Shown here: in pieces, positions 7,201 through 11,591 of the stretch | Position numbering within the stretch: position 1 is the first letter of the stretch | How the letters are laid out: each line of letters begins with the position of its first letter | NCBI GenBank assembly: GCA_003024985.2 | Contig: PXIH01S0001205.1 | Origin: Euperipatoides rowelli | Lineage: Eukaryota > Onychophora > Udeonychophora > Euonychophora > Peripatopsidae | DNA: 11,591 nt | Reading direction: 5' to 3' (one strand) | Position numbers and translations under genes: made by a program | Notes under the pieces: generated by a model | The model's database searches: none | Seen by the model: only the letters and a program-made list of their open reading frames with translations | What the model was told of the DNA's origin: nothing

Positions 7201-10190
7201 AAAAAGTTTTATGATAGGGTAAATATTTTACAACAGGCTTTATTAAAAATAAAATAAACAGAACAATATAGGCTAGTTAATTGTTAAACAATTAAATCAT
7301 AATTAACAGGTTTTCATATTATTTACACTTTACAAAGATAAGATAAATTTAGGCTTTTTAAATTTTAGAAATTCTTGTAAATTTATGTTTTTATTTTAGT
7401 AATAAATTTTGACTCTTTAAATGAGCTAGGTTTTATGCTTAAATTTTTAAAATTATGCTATTTATTTTTTTAACCAAAAAACATATTTAAAAAAACAGTA
7501 CATTTTCCTTAAATAAATAACTGTAATAGTAAAATACTGCTTATTTGGATTCTATTTACCAGCTCATCCTGCGCAAAATCTAATAAGAAAAGTTTTGTCG
7601 ATAATCTCTTGGTATCCTAGTCATTTTGAAATGGAAGTGCTTCTATTAGTTACTGCAGCAGACTGGAAGGCATAAAAGAAAACCTAAGTCACTGCCTATT
7701 AATAAACAGTGCTAGTTAAATTGATTAACCAGTAAACAATCTAAACATTGCTACAATAAGTGTTTCATTTTATGCTCACCATCTGCCGTGAATAGCAGGA
7801 ACACTTTTTTTAAAAAAGTAAAAATTTAATTGGTAATAATATTTGGGGTTTTAGTTCTGTTTTGGTTTTTAGTCTACATTAAAACTTAATGATATTTTTA
7901 GATTGTATATTTTATTGTATTTGTAATATGTATTTAGATTTGATTTCAATAAAATATAATTAAGGATTCCTTAATTTATAAGTACACTTCGGTAATTTTA
8001 TCATTATCGATAACCGGAAAAAAAAAATAGCATTACAAATTATTGAATCGGTAATATCGGTAAAATGTTAATGCTAGTAATTACCATGCAAATTCAGAAG
8101 CTGATCGGGTTTTTTTTTTTAAAAAAAAAAACCAAAGGTATCGTATGCTCCTAGACAGTGGTGTAGCTAGGTTATTTTGGGCTTTTGGTAAGAAATCATT
8201 TGGAACCTCTTATTTTTATTAAAATAACATAATTAGGTATAATATTAAAAAAAATGTGATTCATTTTAATAACATAAATTGTACTGTATTTTAGTTACAA
8301 TTTCTTCATAATTTTACAAACATGGAAATTAATATTACAAATGATATTGCTTATTGACAAACGTACAAAACTACTGTACTGTAACTAAATAAATTTTATG
8401 AAAAAAGTTAAAATTCTACTTTTCACACTTTTATATTTGTGAAATCAATATATTTTTAAATCCATTTTACTAGCATAATTATGTTCAATAGCACAGTCTA
8501 CTTTGACCAATAGCATTTTTTTAATATTCTTTTATTATTTGTAATTTACTAAATGATCTTTCAAGCAATGGCAGCTAACACAAGCAGGGTAAAAAAATAA
8601 TATAAATAAAATAAAAATTTCTGAAAAGTCACTTTTATCAAATAAAAAAATTAGCTAATAGTCATGTCTGCTGATAAATCTTCTTTAAAAAGTGTGATTC
8701 AATTACAATAAATAAAATAAATATTGAATCAGAAAATAGGAATGTCCAATTAAAATTTATAAAAAAAAGCATGTCTACCTTAAAAAACAGACTTGCAGTA
8801 TGTGAAAGGCATGACATTATCAGGCCTATACATGTAATATATAGGCTACATTTTATTTTCTTACTTTAAATTAATAATGGCAATTTCATTATTAATGTGT
8901 TTATTAAATAAATAATTTATAATTTTCACTACCAATTTTTTTTGCAAAATTTAATTTCATTACATGTTGAGTCTGTCCGTAAGTCTAGTGTAGTAAGTGC
9001 GGGCCCCTACTTGCATGTGTTCATGGGATCTGAATTAGTAGGGACCCCTAAGCTATGCCTACTCTTATCATAGTGTAGCTGCACCTCTGCTCCTAGATTA
9101 GAATTAAACTTATTTAATAATAATAAAATTATATAGTTAGTTTTTACAAATTAATAAAATTACTGAAAAATCTCCTTCATTACATAAATTTAGCAGCTAT
9201 GGCATTTTCCCAGGAAGAGTTATATGTACAGTGCCACTCCATCATGTATCAAAGCCTGGGGCATGACCATTGAAGTTATATGAAAGAAAAAACAAACTCT
9301 AACGACACACCTAGGCTGGGATTCACACAATTTATTCAAATTGCTGGTAATAACAACACTGAATACACAAGATCAGTGGTTTGCTGATAAATAATAACAC
9401 TGAGATGCTGTACCTCAAGGGGGGGGGGGGTCCTACTCCTCGGACTGTCTTCTGCCAGATCAATCTCAAAAAATCATTTATAATTTAATACTCATTGTAA
9501 ATGGTGAAAGCTATTCCAATCGAGTAAGACAACCATTGTTTATGTATGACATTCTATTATACTAAAGATCATGCACATATGCAAATAAACAAGAATTAAT
9601 AAATTAGCATTGATTTGCATTGTGTGGAAAGAAAGGAAGTCGATTGTTTCTCGCAGTGTTTACATTCTCATAATTGGTCAGATTATGAATATGGCAATTG
9701 CTATCAAATAACAAATGTTGCATTCTGAAAATAAACAATGAATAAACAAAACCAGCTTTTCCTTTCCACGCTGAAACAATACAATAAATTACAAATAAAA
9801 ATAATGATTCATTATAATTTTTATCTATTCCAGTTTTTTGGTAAATGTTGTTATTGGTGAAATATTAGTTTATGCCATTGTATTTTGTATTTTTTTTTTA
9901 AATGAATAAATAATACTAATTAAAATGTGATTAATATATTTTTACTATATAGTAGTGGATTCTGCACTATCTAAAATATATTTTGAATATTATTAGATAC
10001 ATTCATTCTTCTAACCGAGCTAACAAAGGATATAGCCTGGCTGTTAATCATTTGGCGGATAAAACAGACAAAGAGTTAACTTTGTTAAGAGGTCGGCTGC
10101 AAAGGAAAGGATCTAATGGTGGCTTACCTTTTGAAACACTCAAGTACAATGTTACTGATGTACCCGATACATTAGACTGGAGATTGTTTG
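1107..10190 (+). CDS. 26-29-p: 26/29 kDa-type papain-family cysteine proteinase, partial, four internal exons
   Basis: Spliced CDS: 1107-1279, 3684-3924, 6651-6840 and 9997-10190 (798 nt, about 265 codons), open at both ends. All four junctions keep one reading frame. Known of the family: secreted or lysosomal C1A cysteine endopeptidases of about 550 residues, with an extra N-terminal domain before the I29 propeptide and the catalytic domain, cleaved into 26 and 29 kDa chains in fly haemocytes. Seen here: N-terminal domain motifs INGT, SVLP, HYEMKGYNSLLGSHYD and FPGPG; an I29 propeptide with the full ERFNIN spacing (E-x3-R-x3-F-x2-N-x3-I-x3-N); the ALNHLAD-like stretch LAVNHLADKT; and the mature-enzyme start DWRLFG. 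Missing: the signal peptide, and the catalytic Cys/His/Asn exons, which must lie beyond the window. Without them activity cannot be judged. The symbol is the fly one and is given for family identity; orthology is inferred. A papain-family assignment is very secure, the subfamily nearly so. Confidence 0.92.
1742..2154 (-). mobile_element. 5'-truncated, decayed non-LTR retrotransposon (LINE) 3' end
   Basis: On the - strand the best preserved stretch, from about 2154 to 1893, reads FDQCVLPVMTYGAETW, then a helical basic segment with QRSMEKCI, RRIEWIRAQTKI, and LKWKWAGHVARS. This is the C-terminal region that follows the reverse transcriptase domain in a large class of animal LINE proteins (often called endonuclease-reverse transcriptase). 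An in-frame TAA lies at 1890-1892, after which homology continues (KRPNIRWENE, then several stops, then QQWIDIG at about 1750-1770), matching the usual C-terminal tail. Just beyond is TGATGA, possibly the remnant of a short repeat tail. The loss of everything before FDQC fits 5' truncation during insertion. No convincing target duplication was seen. It cannot encode a working protein. Confidence 0.85.
1890..2154 (-). pseudogene. Reverse transcriptase C-terminal fragment (LINE protein relic)
   Basis: An open stretch of about 88 codons (no ATG needed, since it is an inner fragment), showing YGAETW at 2106-2123 and the AGHVAR motif. The catalytic YxDD part of the reverse transcriptase would lie N-terminal to this and is absent. 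The natural end of the protein lies 120-140 bases past the TAA at 1890-1892, so the frame is prematurely stopped as well as truncated. Clade assignment (RTE-, Jockey- or CR1-like) is not safe from this part alone. Confidence 0.85.
2554..2563 (+). promoter_or_regulatory. TATA-box candidate inside the putative LTR
   Basis: TATATAAAAG lies 141 bases from the left end of the putative LTR, a normal place for the U3 promoter. In DNA this rich in A and T the word alone is weak; its place inside a bounded element raises its value. Confidence 0.4.
3181..3211 (+). repeat. Two-copy 16-bp tandem repeat in the putative LTR
   Basis: gtataattacaaagtt is followed directly by gtataattacaaagt. Just upstream, gctcctgt also occurs twice (at about 3158 and 3174). 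These short duplications sit near the putative polyadenylation signal. Confidence 0.7.
3684..3924 (+). CDS. Exon B: conserved core of the N-terminal domain
   Basis: The acceptor is the strong ttctttatttcag before 3684; the donor is G|GTGAGT at 3925. Phase runs 0 in to 1 out (80 codons plus one base). Key segments are FIGFDVYSGKKCQKW, a potential N-glycosylation site NVT, TMWITADDKPRPWHYEMKG, and the family signature YNSLLGSHYDKYLIDY, followed by DPDVFEIPG. The Tyr-Asn-x-Leu-Leu-Gly-Ser-His-Tyr-Asp block is the most diagnostic part of the window for this subfamily; ordinary cathepsins L, B and F lack it. No stop or frameshift is present. The exon is too short on its own, and lacks an ATG near its start, so ORF finding by length would miss it. 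Confidence 0.93.
5213..5222. other. Palindromic RNA polymerase III B-box-like site
   Basis: GGTTCGAACC fits the B-box consensus GGTTCGANNCC when extended, and because it is a perfect palindrome it fits on either strand. The - strand context (GGACCTGGGTTCGAACC) is more tRNA-like. No matching A box or cloverleaf was found, so it may be the worn head of a tRNA-derived SINE or chance. Confidence 0.25.
5740..5850 (+). other. LTR-like stretch with AATAAA signal
   Basis: The sequence GTCTCCCGTCAGTTGCGTGC followed by TGAATAAAGCTTTTGG (AATAAA at 5819-5824) resembles the R/U5 part of retroelement LTRs, and its base composition differs from the neighbouring intron. No TG...CA boundaries or target duplication could be identified by eye, so the class is undecided. 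Confidence 0.25.
5868..5902 (+). mobile_element. One-ended hAT-like transposon terminus
   Basis: CAGTATTTCCCAAACTTTTTCC, then ATTGGGCAATCCC, resembles the CAGTGTTTCCCAACCTTTTT class of hAT termini. A matching inverted end (GGGAAA.ACTG) and an 8-bp duplication were sought to the right and not found, so if real this is a truncated copy. Confidence 0.35.
5906..5926 (+). repeat. T8-G13 homopolymer tract
   Basis: Eight T followed by thirteen G. Such a G run stands out sharply in this AT-rich intron. It lies just inside the hAT-like terminus and is prone to length error in sequencing and assembly. Confidence 0.9.
6098..6109 (+). repeat. (GT)6 microsatellite
   Basis: Six GT units following a T tract. 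Short, with no sign of function. Confidence 0.85.
6651..6840 (+). CDS. Exon C: end of N-terminal domain and first half of the I29 propeptide
   Basis: The acceptor is ctattttctatggtag before 6651; the donor is AG|GTAAGC at 6841. It enters in phase 1 (completing a Gly codon with the last base of exon B) and leaves in phase 2. It reads LKCGGFPGPGAEHRIMANP, conserved as the linker that closes the N-terminal domain. It then enters the cathepsin propeptide inhibitor domain: HEMFEQFKKTHNKDY, then EHEERKINFMHNVR. The E-x3-R-x3-F-x2-N portion of the ERFNIN motif is here. The ATG at 6644 that opens a longer ORF lies in the intron. The propeptide would block the active site until cleaved, by analogy with other C1A zymogens. 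Confidence 0.93.
7990..8076. repeat. CGGTAA/TATCGATA repeats with inverted repeat
   Basis: The stretch holds TCGGTAATTTTATC, TATCGATAACCGG and ATCGGTAATATCGGTAA, and an 8-bp inverted pair TAGCATTA (8028-8035) / TAATGCTA (8069-8076). Repeated CGGTAW words of this kind are common in the subterminal parts of some hAT-type elements. No clear terminus is visible. Confidence 0.4.
8108..8133. repeat. Perfect 26-bp palindrome GG-T11-A11-CC
   Basis: Two G, eleven T, eleven A and two C form an exact palindrome able to form a cruciform. It lies 15 bases to the left of the hAT target duplication. Confidence 0.9.
8148..8155 (+). repeat. Left 8-bp target-site duplication of the hAT element
   Basis: CTCCTAGA directly before the left terminus CAGTGGTG. 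It is identical to the 8 bases after the right terminus (9090-9097). Eight bases is the standard hAT duplication length. Confidence 0.88.
8156..9089 (-). mobile_element. Degraded non-autonomous hAT transposon, 934 bp, both ends present
   Basis: The left end is CAGTGGTGTAGCTAGG; the right end, read on the - strand, is CAGAGGTGCAGCTACA. They match at 12 of the first 14 positions and belong to the CAGNGGYGTAGCTA class of hAT termini. A perfect 8-bp duplication CTCCTAGA flanks the element. The inside is very AT-rich, with GC-rich patches near the right end (gggcccct and gggacccct at about 9001 and 9041). It carries a broken relic of the transposase C-terminus on the - strand, so it is a decayed copy of a coding element rather than a simple MITE. 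It cannot mobilise itself. The strand given is that of the transposase relic. Confidence 0.88.
8457..8562 (-). pseudogene. hAT transposase C-terminal dimerisation domain relic
   Basis: Read on the - strand from 8562: ERSFSKLQIIKEY, a stop (8521-8523), then KNAIGQSRL, then a one-base frame change into AIEHNYASKMDL ending near 8457. This follows the order ERSFSKL...GQSRL...SIEH.. of the hATC dimerisation domain, as in the animal hAT transposases often labelled zinc finger MYM-type protein 1-like. Weaker likeness extends a little upstream in other frames. The catalytic D/D/E region and the zinc finger are not detected in the element. It is non-functional. The motif order and its place inside a hAT-bounded element support each other. 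Confidence 0.82.
9090..9097 (+). repeat. Right 8-bp target-site duplication of the hAT element
   Basis: CTCCTAGA directly after the right terminus, identical to 8148-8155. Confidence 0.88.
9290..9790. other. Unassigned complex intron sequence with a G12 tract
   Basis: This block is less AT-rich than its surroundings and contains a run of twelve G at 9419-9430 followed by tcctactcctcgg. On the - strand it has AATAAATTGTGTG near 9335. It may be an old insertion, but no ends, duplication or protein likeness were found. Confidence 0.3.
9997..10190 (+). CDS. Exon D: second half of the I29 propeptide and start of the mature protease
   Basis: The acceptor is gaatattattag before 9997; the donor is TTTG|GTAATG at 10191. 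The first base completes the Arg codon split after exon C, giving NVR-YIHSSN, which finishes the ERFNIN motif (I-x3-N). Next come YSLAVNHLADKTDKEL, the counterpart of the GxNxFxD motif (Ala and Leu replace the usual Gly and Phe), and a linker RGRLQRKGSNGGLPFE, basic and Gly-rich. Then VPDTLDWRLFG, matching the N-terminus of mature papain-like enzymes (P-x4-DWR-x2-G). It contains NVT, a potential N-glycosylation site. The exon leaves in phase 1, so the next exon should begin by completing Gly and continue toward the Cys active site (Q-x-CGSCW type), which is not in the remaining 1.4 kb. Confidence 0.93.
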
Positions 10191-11591
10191 GTAATGTATA
10201 TATTTTTTTTTCATATAAGTTTTCAGAGTTTCTATTTTAAAATAATAATGCATATCTTTTAATATACAATAGCTATTTTCTTAATTTTCTAAATATATTT
10301 AGCCAAGTTTATCTTTGATTATTGAATTCCTTACACTTTTTTTTTTTTCGTGAGAAAATGAAGAAATTTTAAATTTTCATAAGTTTAGAGATTCACTCTT
10401 CATAAAATAATTATGATCTCTAACAAAGTTTTCTTGAATGCATTAGAAAGCTATGGCTCCATTGTTACACCGAAAATCAAATTGGCCTCTTACCAATTAA
10501 TCGGCCAAAGAGCTTATTAGCTGATTACCAATTACCTACCAATTAATCGGTACATCCCTAGCTACTAGTATCACCAATGGAAAGTAAGCTGCTGCTATAA
10601 TAAGTTTCCGAATGTAAATTAGATCTCATGCTGCAATAGCATTTTTTCATCTTTATTATTCCAAAAGATATTGTGCATGGTGATAAAACCTACCATGATA
10701 ATTTTTATTACTACAGTATTTTCATTGACTTTCAATTGAGAACAATGGAATTAACAATCGGTTAATTGCGGCTCATTAGCTTGTTCTTAAAAACATCCAA
10801 TGCTTTTCATTTAATCAATCCTCTTGATATTATTTGCAGCCAGAATCTTCCTTTAAATTTTTGCCAACTTTTTAGGACATAGGAAAATGAATAAAATATT
10901 TTATCATTTTCTTTCCAAAACACTTNCTTTTTGTTTTATATTTACCAATCCAGTCGGTCCAACATTACATCATTTCACTCGGTGTCCTTATCTTGCTTAT
11001 AAGTTTGACCCAATGCCCATAAATACTTTGCATATATTGCTTGTACATCTGAGCTTTTATCACTATTGCATATAAAGATAAACTTTGGTCTCATTAAATT
11101 TACATTTATTTATTTCTATTAAAATTTTATATGACTGAAAAGTTATAAAGAATTTTAAGTAAAGACAAGTATTAAATCAGAAAATGAGTTCAACTTTTGT
11201 TTATTTTAACAAAAAAAAAAAAATCATCAAACTTTTTTTCCTGAGTAGATTTTATTGAATTTTAATTGAATAATCAATCACATTTAAGATAAAAATTAAT
11301 TGAAGCCTCTATGTCAACCTATTAAGCATTTTTTTTTAAATTTGTAACAAGCACCATAAATATGCTCTAGAATAGTGAATTAATAGAAAAAGATGAGTCT
11401 GTACTGCATTTTAACATTATTTTATTTTAAAGAAAATTAATGTTGTATTTGTCAAGGGAATATTTCTACGAATATTAATAATGATCACTTTAAGACAAAT
11501 TGTTTAAAGTGTATTATGAATGCTAATGTAAACAAAAGCTAAAATGGTTTATTTTTACCTTAAAAGTCATGTTTAATTCATCATTTCTTCA
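10191..11591 (+). other. Start of the intron after exon D (at least 1401 bp, phase 1)
   Basis: GTAATG donor. No segment encodes the expected catalytic-site exon (a CGSCW-like stretch), so the intron runs past the window. It contains one transposon-like end at 10468-10560. An open stretch at 10887-11075 on the + strand has no family likeness and is taken as chance. There is an N at 10926. Confidence 0.8.
10468..10560 (-). mobile_element. One-ended DNA transposon fragment with CCGATTAATTGGTA repeats
   Basis: Read on the - strand from 10560 the sequence is TAGGGATGTACCGATTAATT, followed by GGTAGGTAATTGGTAATCAGC. This resembles the TAGGGATGCACCGAT class of hAT-like termini with subterminal repeats. 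TACCAATTAATCGG occurs twice exactly (10491-10504 and 10537-10550), and ATTACCAATTACC lies between. No opposite terminus was found in the window, and nothing decides a target duplication. Confidence 0.45.

Larger units (their letters stand above)
6841..9996 (+). other. Intron between exons C and D (3156 bp, phase 2)
   Basis: GTAAGC donor and attattag acceptor; it interrupts the ERFNIN motif after the Arg codon's second base. About 6850-7980 is plain AT-rich DNA with nothing recognised. About 7985-8133 holds CGGTAA-type repeats and a palindrome. 8156-9089 is a hAT transposon. About 9290-9790 is more complex unassigned sequence with a G12 tract. Confidence 0.85.

Noticed and set aside
10887-11075. 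62-codon ORF on the + strand, considered as the catalytic exon
   Set aside because: No CGSCW-like active-site motif, includes an N, and phase and sequence do not continue DWRLFG.
1-11591. CRISPR arrays, bacterial operons, phage genes, tRNA or rRNA genes
   Set aside because: No spaced repeats, no dense ORFs, no cloverleaf or rRNA-like blocks; the split gene and GT-AG introns show a eukaryotic chromosome.

Overview
This is eukaryotic genomic DNA, most likely from an AT-rich invertebrate animal. It carries one protein-coding gene on the + strand, broken into short exons by kilobase-scale introns full of transposon debris. There are no operons, Shine-Dalgarno sites or bacterial genes. Splice sites are canonical GT-AG. 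The species cannot be fixed from this window; the protein family is best known from arthropods but is not limited to them.

The gene is an internal part of a papain-family (C1A) cysteine proteinase of the '26/29 kDa proteinase' type (insect haemocyte proteinase; also annotated as digestive cysteine proteinase or counting-factor-associated protein D-like). Four consecutive exons, 1107-1279, 3684-3924, 6651-6840 and 9997-10190, join in frame (intron phases 1, 0, 1, 2, 1) into about 265 codons. They encode the family-specific N-terminal domain, then the cathepsin propeptide inhibitor domain (I29) with a complete ERFNIN motif, then the first residues of the mature enzyme (DWRLFG). The signal-peptide exon(s) lie upstream of the window or were not recognised. 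The exons with the catalytic Cys, His and Asn lie downstream.

Layout: 1-1106, intron, possibly starting with a hAT-like transposon end. 1107-1279, exon A. 1280-3683, intron holding a decayed 5'-truncated LINE (about 1742-2154, - strand) and a probable solo LTR (2413-3390) with TGTAAC/GTTACA ends and an AATT target duplication. 3684-3924, exon B. 3925-6650, intron with no confidently classified element, but a palindromic B-box-like site, an LTR-like stretch with AATAAA, a one-ended hAT-like terminus, a G13 tract and a GT microsatellite. 6651-6840, exon C. 6841-9996, intron with a complete 934-bp hAT transposon (8156-9089) flanked by a perfect 8-bp duplication CTCCTAGA and holding a broken hAT transposase C-terminus on the - strand. 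9997-10190, exon D. 10191-11591, intron with a CCGATT-rich transposon end finishing at 10560.

I found no evidence of a new biological system. The value of the window lies in a well-supported exon structure for a partial gene and in several transposon insertions whose boundaries can be read directly. Three ambiguous bases (N) occur at 1117, 3584 and 10926; only the first is in coding sequence.
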